Below are positions 9,617 to 21,029 of a DNA stretch of 64,000 bases, one piece after another (the first letter of the stretch is position 1; each line of letters begins with the position of its first letter). Origin of the DNA: Paraescarpia echinospica (taxonomy: Eukaryota; Annelida; Polychaeta; Sabellida; Siboglinidae); the NCBI GenBank assembly GCA_020002185.1, contig CM034541.1, forward strand, positions 52,775,617-52,839,616, given 5' to 3'. The translations under genes were made by a program, and so were the position numbers. The notes below the pieces were generated by a model that worked only from the letters and a program-made list of their open reading frames with translations, was not told the DNA's origin and ran no database searches.

Positions 9617-11916
9617 ATTGTTAGATATTGACTAGAGTACCTGTAACGCCTATAGTTATATTTAAGTTCATGTACCAATGTTCTCTAATGCACAATACTT
9701 ATACTACGAAAAATGACTCAAGATAAATAATACAACACAAACGTATTTACAGATCACACTGCGTAACTGCAATAACAAGAGACTGGACATTGTTTCTTCA
9801 CTGCTGTGATACGTTTCGCTCTTGTTCTGATGCAGAGTCTTGTAAACAACTCTTGATAGAACACAATTGTTCGTAGGTGATGTCGGAGAGTTTAAAATCT
9901 GATTGTTGTAAAACAGTCAACCAGTCTTTTATCACTGCAGTTGGTTTAATGTCATCAACGGTTTCATAAAACCACAAGACATATTTATTTACAGATCATC
10001 CTCCATTACTGCCAGAACAATTTGCTTTAATTTGTTTCGCCAATAATCTGAAAACGGGTCATGCAACTAACTTCCGATAGTACACAAATGATCCGGATGT
10101 CAGGTCGGATAGCTTCAAACCTGCGTCTAACAAACCCTCAACCAATCTTCCATCACTGCAGTTGAATTAATGGCCTCCACGGCCTCGTCAAAATGCATGA
10201 AAATTTGAATCTCATCAGGTAACATGCAATCGTGATGAAATTGACTAGGATCGTCTATCTCGCAAGCGATACATTGTAGTCTTGACAGTTCAAAGTTGTT
10301 ACATGTTATGTGACGTGCAAGCGTCTTCTTCATTTTGGACATAGGAAAGGCAATGTTAAAGTTCGGACCAGCAAAGGCACGCGCGGAAGTCGTGATATTG
10401 GCGGTGTGGGTAGAAGTGTGACGTCGTTAGGAGCGAAAGTTGTTGTCGGCACTGAGACCATTCGTCGCCGCTTTGGTAGTAGCGGGCCTTCGATGTAGTA
10501 GTATACATTCAATAATATTTAGAATATTAAATATTATATACGAAAATATTATAACCAAAGTAGAATGTTTAGTTGTATCCATTTTCAATTATAAATGCCA
10601 GGTTATGAAATTTGTCATAGCGTGCCGTATAGGTTACATTTTTATTTCTAATGTCATAGACACACTGTAAAAGATACATAATTATGATTATAATCAAGCA
10701 TAATGTTTATTTGTGTCAGTTTTCAGTTACCGATGCCAGGTTATGCATTTTACGATAGAATTAGGCTTGAAATGATTTTACGTATTAAACACTACTGTAT
10801 GGAAAAAGATAGAAACAGTATAATGTCAGTTTGTACACTTGACCGGTAATACAGTAAAACTATATAGATACTTGTACACCCTATCTGAATGGTTATTATA
10901 CTCATATACTATTCATCATAACGCTTCACTTTGTTACGCGACTGTTCCGAAAAAGAGGCTTGCAACCAATTCTGTACTCGGTCAGTTTCTTGTGAAATAC
11001 TGTTTAGCCTTAAGGACGAAGAGTCGACATCGTGCGTGCTTACTTATTTAATAACGGCGTTGAATGAAATTATATACAAACGTGTAAGTTCAGAATGCTG
11101 ACTTGATAAAATGGTGAAACAGTATTGTTTATCTCTAGGTGTAGATGAGACTTCGACAGCAAATTTCACTTCAAAACAGTTTGCAACCAGTTTACAAATG
11201 GTCAATCAACTGAGGTAAGTGCAAATGTCGTATTTCAAAGAATATTTCATGCATGTCCAGGACAGGAATCACTTCACGTGTGCTATTAATAACATACATA
11301 GTCAGAGGTACGCAAACATTGACAAACACTATTTTTTTAAATACAGGAGCCAGTCGACGTATAATATTAATAAGAGACATAGATAGGCACACATTTACAA
11401 ACAGGGTGATGGGAAAGTCTTAGACCTGTATGGTAACCAGAAATGACATAATTTGACCTATCTTTTCTAGTTCACTACCTATTGGTCAGGATTATTTGAT
11501 ATATCTTATAGTTTTAAAGGTAGAGAATAGGGACGCAATGTAGAATTTACCTCCCATGATTTAACATGAAACAAAATACCCAGATTTTCTTCCGACACAC
11601 AGATTGTTCGTTACCGCTTTGATGATAGCGGGACTTCAATATAGTTCTTACAAATGTTGGCTAACCAAATCACTACCAGTTTGACCAATTTGTCACACGT
11701 ACTCATTTAATGACGTCATTGAATAAAACTGCATACAAGCGCGCAAGTTCAAAATGTTGGCTAACCAAATCACTATCATTTCAAACTATTTACCACACGT
11801 ACCGAATTATTACGCGTACCAATTTAATGACGTCATACCGGGGGCGCGCGCTGGCGCACGCGATAAACAAACAAGTCCAGACACGTCTCCAGTACGAGTT
11901 TTTTATAGCCACGGAC
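9617..11916 (-). repeat. inverted repeat 1, right arm
   Basis: Reverse-complement copy of 7002-9161. It is ~140 bp longer because a segment with aaatgttggctaaccaaatcac and aatgacgtcat is tandemly duplicated (about 11650-11720 and 11750-11835). Beyond 11916 similarity to the left flank fades, and no target-site duplication could be recognised. Confidence 0.88.
10040..10512 (-). pseudogene. broken copy of the unknown protein in the right arm
   Basis: The minus strand encodes LPKRRRMVSVPTTTFAPN, then in another frame MSKMKKTLARHITCNNFELS with the same C-x2-C-x9-H-x-C motif and DEAVEAINSTAVMEDWL. It stops early (about 10127), before the LSDLT helix that survives in the left arm. At least one frame change separates the N- and C-terminal parts. 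Confidence 0.7.
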
Positions 11917-12734
11917 GGCCATAATTCCACAATGCTACATTGTTGATTTCTGACTTTCGATTAACCATTTACGCCGAGATTGTCGAATTCTGACTTTCGA
12001 TTATCCGTTTACGCTGTCATTGTGCAAGATTGTTGTCAAATAATTCACTAGAATGGCGTTTGGTCAAATATTTCTCCAAAATATTTTCTCCCAAAAATTG
12101 TTTCCAAAATATTTTCGCGAAAAGATAATCTGGCACAAATTGCACTCAGTGACCTAAGCTAAGCAACTTGCAAATACTGAAGTATCCCTTGCAAGTCAGG
12201 CCAAAGCAATTATATAATTGCTTTGGTCAGGCCTTGCGCTGTCATCACAAACGTCACGACGTGGTGTACAGAATACTTATATCGATCATTTTTCACCCAC
12301 GTTATGAGCTGTTTGATCAAAGTTGGAGTTTAAAACTCAAAGTCGATGAACGGAAGAAACGAAGTGCCAAGCAGTCTGCCAGAAAACGCGAATTGTTTGT
12401 CGGGAAGGTTGGTACTGTGTGTGAGCGATAATTCATGATGTTTCGAAAACTGTCAATAATAATATTTATTCGTACTATAACGTGTACAATTCAGTGAAAG
12501 TAACGTATACATCCATCTAAAATGTATATAAAACGGTCAGTGCAGCCAGTCTCGTCTATGAACCGTGAGCGTCTATGTCATGAATGGGGGAGGCTGTTTT
12601 TAAGTGAATATTATTAAACTTTAAAGATAATAATAGTGTGGAGTCTCCCATCACACAGTGATTTGTTTTGAATTTTGTTGACATTATGTAAATTGTTATT
12701 GTAAAATTTGTAGCTTAGTATTTGTTTTCATATT
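11917..12734. other. non-coding stretch with small palindromes
   Basis: A 39-bp direct duplication (ttctgactttcgatta type) lies near 11947-12025. A stem-loop cttgcaa/ttgcaag is at 12167-12195, followed at once by a perfect 26-bp palindrome at 12201-12226 (arms ccaaagcaattat). No recognisable coding sequence; the 87-codon frame at 12168-12431 has no domain. Confidence 0.5.
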
Positions 12735-13085
12735 TTGTAGTTCTAGTTGTCTCCAGCTCTTGGCAATGTTCTATTAACTGACTAGTTTGTATTATTGTGG
12801 TTACAATGTAATGGTCTTATGAGGTCTCATTCTTTATATACTGGCACTGAGGGTGGTCACTACCAGGGTACTTGTCGTCCTCAGTGGTTCTTTTATGTCC
12901 CAAATTGAGACGGGACCGACGTTAATGTGATCACCGAGTCACGAGGGATACGCAGTCCCCAATTTTGAGAGCCAGATTTTTACACCAAATATCATGCCTG
13001 CTCGGTCCAGGTTTCGAACTCAGAGCACTGGCATGCCAGGCGGATGTGCTGACCACTACACTAGCCGCACTCTCTGTATAATTTG
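12735..13085 (-). mobile_element. tRNA-related SINE (family B)
   Basis: The minus strand from about 13075 reads like a tRNA gene. It has an A-box-like ggctagtgtagtggtcagca and a B box gagttcgaaacc about 35 bp later. The body continues to about 12735 and is matched by a fragment at 43760-43935 (cagctct, gacaatgttttattaactga, tgacgtctcat). On the + side, attaataaaatgtatccttacc at 13100-13130 looks like a different element's 3' tail, so the exact borders are uncertain. Confidence 0.65.
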
Positions 13086-13339
13086 TTTCTGCTGTTGGGA
13101 TTAATAAAATGTATCCTTACCTTACCTAAGATGGGAGTGTGTGTTTCTATATTTCATAAAAACCAGCACAAACCCTTGGAGTAACATACACTATCGAGAG
13201 GGTTGCGAGGGTACCAGCCCAGCCTGATCACAATGCTTTCTTCTATATCATGAGCAGTCTTACTCCAAAGCCACTATACTTTATCTTAGTCACATATTGA
13301 ACATAACTTGGTATAATGTCATTGTTTTTCATTTTACAG

Positions 13340-13506
13340 GTTAATGAAGAGGAGCTCAGCATGAAACTGCCGCAGAATAACATGTATAGGGACGTACATG
13401 GTGGTATGCACCAACTACCCAAATTTACACTGGGGAGTCTAGTGGAATACTTATCCCAGTGCGGAAAGAAGCTGGAGGAAAAGAGCAAGTCTCTATACAA
13501 AGAAAG
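13340..13506 (+). CDS. possible internal exon, unknown gene
   Basis: A strong acceptor (ttttcattttacag) precedes an open frame reading VNEEELSMKLPQNN, then QLPKFTLGSLVEYLSQCGKK and SKSLYKERR. The codons look constrained and the composition differs from the flanks. The 3' border fits a GC-AG type donor (aaag|gcgagt). Otherwise the frame runs on to a stop at 13529. I do not recognise the family with certainty; similar F-T-L-x2-L-V-E-Y-L openings occur in uncharacterised invertebrate element-derived proteins, which is inference from memory. No partner exon was found nearby. Confidence 0.35.
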
Positions 13507-15066
13507 GCGAGTTATCTTAACATTAAACTAAAAGGACTGTAGGATTAAAGGTAAATGCGAATAACCATATGAGCTTAGTAGTTTGTACGTCCCTGTCAAA
13601 TATGATACTGCCTTGATGAAATATTTTTCTTTGTCAATGGATACCAGCAGGCTTATTTGTAAGAGGTTTGGCAAATTTATATGTGTTAAATGTAAGAACA
13701 AGCATTCGAAACCTAACAATAAATTATTCAGGACCAGTATTCAGGAATACCCTGCCTCATAAACTTTGAATACTCCTGACCATTAACCAGTTTAAAAGAA
13801 ACCTAACAGCTCCTTACTCGTGAATTATTATTGATATTACATTATATACATGTCTGGGTAAATATATATAGGTGAAGCACAATACTGGGCCAAAAAAGAG
13901 GACTGGACAGCAAAAACAAAGTCTTAGATGGTAACCAAAATACATCTACACCTAAAATTAAAGAAGATAAGTTATTTTTACTCACTGTTATGTGGCGCAA
14001 TGCCAAGTGAAGTTCACGATGTAAGTTACATGGTGTCTTTTAAAAAAAATATGAGAATGTGAAGCACTTCAGAAATCAAAATTTGCTTGACTGATTTATG
14101 CTAGTACCTCATCAGAATCCAACCAAGACTTTTAAAATGTTAAGAATGATCAGAGCACTCTGGACGTGAAATGGTGGATACTGTAACTTACGTTATCCAC
14201 CAAATCCCAAAAAAATGTAAACAACAATAAACAGGCAGGATGCGTTTTTTTGTGTCTCCTTTCTTCACGGCCTAAGATACAGCACAAATGTTATCAACAG
14301 GAACTGTCCACAAAGAAGCTTGTTATGGAGTTAATATAGCGTATTTTAATGTGCACATTTAAATATACATTTGTTTTCATACACATTTTAATAATAACAT
14401 CTTGGACATGAAAATCTAGGGTAACCTCACTTGTATATTATACCCAGCGTATCAACAAAGACATATTAATACACTTTTAAAAAGTATTTAGCATATGGCG
14501 ATGACTCTAAAATAAATTTATAAAATAAATGATTCATTCTTGAAGAAGGTAGACATACATATTATGAACCTTTGAATACTTGACGAGGAAAATAGACTGT
14601 TAGAAAATACACCTCATCTTGTCATTTCCAACATACACTTTGACCATTAAACCTCAGGCTTAAAATGTCAAACATGAATATGTGTAGTAGTTACACATGG
14701 CAGACAGTTACATGAATTTATATACTGAAAACAAAACAAAAAAATTTAAATGCGCTTTACTGATTAGCAAAATTAAAATCAGTCTATATTATTGACTAAG
14801 ATCAAGCGTCACTATAATGAAATTGAACAATTTAAAATTGCTGTAATGACAATGAACACCTAGTAAAGAAAAATAGTTCACATTTTTCACCGTTTTGAAA
14901 AATAGCATAATCCACTAATGTCTGCATGCTGTATCAACCCACCCCCTTTCTCCACCCGGTAAACACTGACTGTTCCCAAGAAGTAAGATATCAAGATGTA
15001 TAGATGCAGCTGTAGTAGAACATTTCTTGCTGCCTTTTTTCTTGTGAAATGCTGCAGATCATACAT
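13507..15066. other. AT-rich non-coding stretch
   Basis: No coding domain, RNA gene or repeat recognised. It may belong to inverted repeat 2 if its mate lies in the gap at 19503. Confidence 0.45.
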
Positions 15067-16504
15067 GAAACATTATTTTATATCTACTGATTATGACAAT
15101 GAACAACTCCATAGTTATTTCCTCCCAACGCTACTATGATGCATGTTTTTGTTTACTGAATATATGCTTTTCTTTACAGGAGATTGAACTAGTGTGCTTA
15201 GTACTACTAGCTCTCCAAGTTAATATGGCACACTGGGCAGTTGTATGTCCAGGATCTCGGACAAGATTCTACAGCCATGCAATATGCTGCATATTAACAG
15301 TTTGTCATGTGAATGTCCACCGAGTGATCCCAATTGTGTGTCGTGAGTTGCATCCATGACAGATTCCCCAGTGCCAAGGGGTGTACACTGGCTTCCAGAT
15401 CAGTCAGTTAGCTTGACTGACTGGAGACCAATGTAGAATGCAGGTTGACATAAGAATGTAGTGACGCCTGACTAGCTCTACAATTGGTGATGGAACGGTG
15501 GGTGCCAGGGTCTGGCAGTTATGGCACGAGTCTTCGGGCAACAACTTTCAACGCTGTGAGAGAGGTTCAGTGTCGAGCATTCTTCGGTGAACTACATCGG
15601 TTTATATATAAATGACATCACTGTATGTTTTCGCTATCTTTGATGGTACTGCATACCAGCTTCCTGACTTTTTGCTGTACATCTGCATCTACCTATTCCG
15701 GAGAAAAAGTGACAATTAGCATGGCTCTGACATGTATGATATTTTTATACGTGACGACACATTTATCAAAAGTCAATAATACAAGGTATTTGTATTCAAT
15801 TCAACTATAACTTTTACCAGTGTCCTTGAAAAAATACGTGAATTATCCAGCATTGTTATAGTGGTAGGGTTTCATTGTCTTTGTGTTGCTGATAGTCAGT
15901 GGCAGCCAGCTGAGTTCTTGCAACATACACCAAGCACTTGTTATGTACAACACAAGTTTGTGATGAAGTAATGGTATTGAAAGCCTTTTTACATTTTTCA
16001 GCAACAGTCTGTTGATACACTGGCAGCAGCATTTTACTTGTTTAAATTATGTATGAATCATGAGGACTGTTATATATTTTTCATGCCACGTATCATCTTT
16101 CTAAATTATTCTTTTTATCACTATTTTCTATTTTAACAAATAATTTACATTACATTTTCATTTCACATGATAATTAAACAACACCTTAATAAGGTTAGTT
16201 CTGCTATTGTGTACTATCCAGTCCTCAGGATTGCTCAAAGCACTTTACTGGCTCCCTGGCAGACCTGTTAAATCGAAAACACAATCTTGACTTTTGTGGG
16301 AAGCATTAAGCTGAAATTAATATGCGAAGACTGTCCACCACTGTCTGTAGCAGGTACTCTTCATACAGCTGAGTAAACTGGAGCAATGTAGCATGTAGTG
16401 ATTGTATATGTAATTCTCAGTCACATAGGGATGACCCTGTCTAGTCTAGTCACTATTTTAAGTTCAACTAAACATCTTTCTAAGTAATTTTTTCTCATTG
16501 GTTT
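15067..16504 (+). repeat. inverted repeat 2, left arm
   Basis: This is the reverse complement of 18064-19502, with coordinates summing to 34569 at several points, so there are essentially no indels over 1.4 kb. Only scattered substitutions separate the arms. It includes an acceptor-like ttctttacag at 15171-15180 followed by a 59-codon open frame (EIELVCLVLLALQVNMAHW) of unknown meaning. The true outer limit is unknown because the other arm runs into N. Confidence 0.92.
16215..16400 (-). mobile_element. SINE family A fragment (in left arm)
   Basis: The minus strand reads ctccagtttactcagctgta ... caggtctgccagggagccag ... aaagtgctttgagcaatcct. This is the body of the SINE that is complete at 40930-41225. 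The tRNA head is missing. Confidence 0.75.
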
Positions 16505-18063
16505 ACATTTTATGGGTATTAAATATTAAAAAATGTTGTTAAATACACATAATTGTTTAGTCACTAATTTTGTGAGATGTAAACATATAAGGCATGTATA
16601 AACTACAACTAGCATTTGATATCACATTTACTAACTAGTTTTGTTTTTTTGCAACAAAGAATCGTGATAAAAGTAACTGTTTTTTCTTTTTATATGTACC
16701 TGACATTTTTTCAACCTCTTCCTAATTTTTGTTTCTATTGTTGCTTTGCATATTATGTGCATGTGATGTGTATGTGATATTAAAAATTATTACATTATGC
16801 ATATCAAGTGCAGTGATTGTACCTGTAGTTGTATTGTGCTTTTAATAATTTTGTAGTCAATCTTATCAAATAGTTTCAATAAAATGTTTGTACTTTACAT
16901 TGTCTTTACTTTAATTCACATGCATTTCTAACAACAATATGCAATTTAACGAGGACACCCATTACTGCAAAATCCTCATGCAGACAAACAAAACATTCAC
17001 ATACAGGGGTGGATCCAGAAATTGAGCCTGGCCGAACCAAATGATGTAGTCTAAATTTTGGCGCTACCGAGCCGCCATAACTATAACTTCGGCCGCTTGG
17101 CTGGAGTGGTGATATCGGCAGACGGGGGGGAGGGGGGGTGCTAATGAAACATACTTGCACTGTATATACGAAGTTATGTTTGCAACAGAAATATTCCAAA
17201 TTAAATAAATAGACCATTAAGTTCAAAAATTGAACTGCAAATTAAATGTAGAATGCAACTGAAAGTTTCACAAAAGCCGTATCAACCAAAGATGGTGTAA
17301 CTACCCTAAGATTGGTCAGAATAAAACAATTGTTAAAACCAATCACATATGTTTGCATATCTTCCAATTATTATGCTATGATTTATATATATATAACATT
17401 TGCATAGCAGCATCAATTAATACTTACGTTTGTTCTAACTGTCCTGAGCTGCATCCAGCCTCAGGAAGTGACTGGACACCTGAGCTGCCTTTGCTACAAA
17501 CACTGATGCTCGATAGAGCCACCACAGATCTTGTCATATGTGATGGCTGCAGTGGTGTTGAGGTAGTTCACGCCTTTGTGTTGAAGCTGTCGAACAGAGT
17601 CATGAATTGGAATATGGAATGAGTAAGATTATTTGTGAAAATGAACACGGTTTGACAGGACTACTACCCGTCAATATATATATATATATATAATATGCAT
17701 GTGTGTGGTATGTAACATGTAAACTTTTTAATTTCATTAACAGGTAAAAATATGTTCCCCAAAGGCCATTTGCCCAGCACTCACGAGTGAAAAGGTCATT
17801 TGCCCAGTTGTGAAACAATTACAATGATATGAGAGTGGCAAAGTTATTATTGTATATATATATATTGTAAAAGTGTAGTACACAACAAACAACTAGACAA
17901 TTTACAACTTATTAACTAAGTACAGGTAGAACACAGATGGGCTGGAAAGAAGGTTACAGGAAATAATGTCAAACTAATTTTATTCGAAAAATATAAAATA
18001 AATAAAAAGTTTTGCAATTTTTCACTGATAGTTCAACAAAACAAAGTTTTAGGAATTCAATGA
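16505..18063. other. spacer of inverted repeat 2
   Basis: About 1.56 kb of unique AT-rich sequence. It contains a G-run (gacggggggg, about 17120-17140) and short (TA)n tracts near 17673 and 17857. An 89-codon + strand frame at 17353-17622 has no recognised domain. No gene is called. Confidence 0.5.
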
Positions 18064-19502
18064 CAAACCAATGAGAAAAAATTACTTAGAAAGATGTTTA
18101 GTTGAACTTAAAATAGTGACTAGACTAGACAGGGTCATCCCTATGTGACTGAGAATTACATATACAATCACTACATGCTACATTGCTCCAGTTTACTCAG
18201 CTGTATGAAGAGTACCTGCTACAGACAGTGGTGGACAGTCTTCGCATATTAATTTCAGCTTAATGCTTCCCACAAAAGTCAAGATGGTGTTTTCGATTTA
18301 ACAGGTCTGCCAGGGAGCCAGTAAAGTGCTTTGAGCAATCCTGAGGACTGGATAGTACACAATAGCAGAACTAACCTTATTAAGGTGTTGTTTAATTATC
18401 ATGTGAAATGAAAATGTAATGTAAATTATTTGTTAAAATAGAAAATAGTGATAAAAAGAATAATTTAGAAAGATGATACGTGGCATGAAAAATATATAAC
18501 AGTCCTCATGATTCATACATAATTTAAACAAGTAAAATGCTGCTGCCAGTGTATCAACAGACTGTTGCTGAAAAATGTAAAAAGGCTTTCAATACCATTA
18601 CTTCATCACAAACTTGTGTTGTACATAACAAGTGCTTGGTGTATGTTGCAAGAACTCAGCTGGCTGCCACTGACTATCAGCAACACAAAGACAATGAAAC
18701 CCTACCACTATAACAATGCTGGATAATTCACGTATTTTTTCAAGGACACTGGTAAAAGTTATAGTTGAATTGAATACAAATACCTTGTATTATTGACTTT
18801 TGATAAATGTGTCGTCACGTATAAAAATATCATACATGTCAGAGCCATGCTAATTGTCACTTTTTCTCCGGAATAGGTAGATGCAGATGTACAGCAAAAA
18901 GTCAGGAAGCTGGTATGCAGTACCATCAAAGATAGCGAAAACATACAGTGATGTCATTTATATCTAAACCGATGTAGTTCACCGAAGAATGCTCGACACT
19001 GAACCTCTCTCACAGCGTTGAAAGTTGTTGCCCGAAGACTGGTGTCATAACTGCCATACCCTGGCACCCACCGTTCCATCACCAATTGTAGAGCTAGTCA
19101 GGCGTCACTACATTCTTATGTCAACCTGCATTCTACATTGGTCTCCAGTCAGTCAAGCTAACTGACTGATCTGGAAGCCAGTGTACACCCCTTGGCACTG
19201 GGGAATCTGTCATGGATGCAACTCACGACACACAATTGGGATCACTCGGTGGACATTCACATGACAAACTGTTAATATGCAGCGTATTGCATGGCTGTAA
19301 AATCTTGTCCGAGATCCTGGACATACAACTGCCCAGTATGCCATATTAACTTGGAGAGCTAGTAGTACTAAGCACACTAGTTCAATATCCTGTAAAGAAA
19401 AGCATATATTCAGTAAACAAAAACATGCATCATAGTAGCGTTGGGAGGAAATAACTATGGAGTTGTTCATTGTCATAATCAGTAGATATAAAATAATGTT
19501 TC
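18064..19502 (-). repeat. inverted repeat 2, right arm (ends at gap)
   Basis: Reverse-complement copy of 15067-16504, matching base for base apart from scattered substitutions. Its outer end coincides exactly with the start of the N block, so it was cut by the assembly rather than by biology. Confidence 0.92.
18168..18353 (+). mobile_element. SINE family A fragment (in right arm)
   Basis: Mirror copy of 16215-16400, in + orientation, with the same caggtctgccagggag and gctttgagcaatcctgag motifs. Confidence 0.75.
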
Positions 19503-20502
19503 NNNNNNNNNNNNNNNNNNNNNNNNNNNNNNNNNNNNNNNNNNNNNNNNNNNNNNNNNNNNNNNNNNNNNNNNNNNNNNNNNNNNNNNNNNNNNNNNNN
19601 NNNNNNNNNNNNNNNNNNNNNNNNNNNNNNNNNNNNNNNNNNNNNNNNNNNNNNNNNNNNNNNNNNNNNNNNNNNNNNNNNNNNNNNNNNNNNNNNNNNN
19701 NNNNNNNNNNNNNNNNNNNNNNNNNNNNNNNNNNNNNNNNNNNNNNNNNNNNNNNNNNNNNNNNNNNNNNNNNNNNNNNNNNNNNNNNNNNNNNNNNNNN
19801 NNNNNNNNNNNNNNNNNNNNNNNNNNNNNNNNNNNNNNNNNNNNNNNNNNNNNNNNNNNNNNNNNNNNNNNNNNNNNNNNNNNNNNNNNNNNNNNNNNNN
19901 NNNNNNNNNNNNNNNNNNNNNNNNNNNNNNNNNNNNNNNNNNNNNNNNNNNNNNNNNNNNNNNNNNNNNNNNNNNNNNNNNNNNNNNNNNNNNNNNNNNN
20001 NNNNNNNNNNNNNNNNNNNNNNNNNNNNNNNNNNNNNNNNNNNNNNNNNNNNNNNNNNNNNNNNNNNNNNNNNNNNNNNNNNNNNNNNNNNNNNNNNNNN
20101 NNNNNNNNNNNNNNNNNNNNNNNNNNNNNNNNNNNNNNNNNNNNNNNNNNNNNNNNNNNNNNNNNNNNNNNNNNNNNNNNNNNNNNNNNNNNNNNNNNNN
20201 NNNNNNNNNNNNNNNNNNNNNNNNNNNNNNNNNNNNNNNNNNNNNNNNNNNNNNNNNNNNNNNNNNNNNNNNNNNNNNNNNNNNNNNNNNNNNNNNNNNN
20301 NNNNNNNNNNNNNNNNNNNNNNNNNNNNNNNNNNNNNNNNNNNNNNNNNNNNNNNNNNNNNNNNNNNNNNNNNNNNNNNNNNNNNNNNNNNNNNNNNNNN
20401 NNNNNNNNNNNNNNNNNNNNNNNNNNNNNNNNNNNNNNNNNNNNNNNNNNNNNNNNNNNNNNNNNNNNNNNNNNNNNNNNNNNNNNNNNNNNNNNNNNNN
20501 NN
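19503..20502. other. assembly gap (1000 N)
   Basis: Exactly 1000 N, a placeholder of unknown true size. It separates inverted repeat 2 from the LINE at 20503. Confidence 1.
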
Positions 20503-20950
20503 ACTAAAACTAAAAACTTGTGGTCCTCACTCCCCATACTCTGTAGAGATTTCCATTGTATATGCCCGTGGTTAAAATCCCCCATAATAACACAGTCTCG
20601 TTTGCTTACTTCCCTTATAGCATTTTGTATTTTTTCATTTTCTTCTATGCTTATGTTTGGACTTCGATAAACTAACCCAACTGTTAACGTTGAGTTTCCT
20701 GTAACTATGTTACACCAAAAAGATTCTTTAATATATAAAATACCTCCCCCTCCCTTTCTTCCTATTCTATCTTTTCTAAACATTACATACCCTGTCAGTC
20801 CCAATTCAGCATCTGATATATCAGTGGTGGTCCAGGATTCAGTTATACCTATTATATGAGGGTCAATATCTTCTACCATAATATTTAGTTCATTTCTTTT
20901 GTTTACTATACTCCTTGCATTTAAACAAACACATTTATATCCAGCTTCAG
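20503..20950 (-). pseudogene. LINE endonuclease domain, N-terminal part
   Basis: The minus strand reads NARSIVNKRNELNIMVEDID, IIGITESW, GYVMFRKDRIGRKGGGG, VGLVYRSPN and VIMGDFNHGHIQW. These are the ordered motifs of the apurinic-like endonuclease of CR1/Jockey-group LINEs, including the catalytic Glu (TES) and GDFN. The frame is open from 20879 until the gap, so the reverse transcriptase may lie within the N block. It sits downstream of the finger/esterase part at 21030-22261 and belongs to the same element. Confidence 0.85.
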
Positions 20951-21029
20951 AAGAGTTTTCCAGACTGTTATTTGCTGATTTATTTGTGCTATCTTTATCT
21001 ATGCTCCATTGTCAGGCTTTTATGTGAGT

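Noticed and set aside
17005..17140. hAT-type MITE end suggested by caggggtggatccagaaatt
   Set aside because: No matching inverted end was found within the following kilobase.
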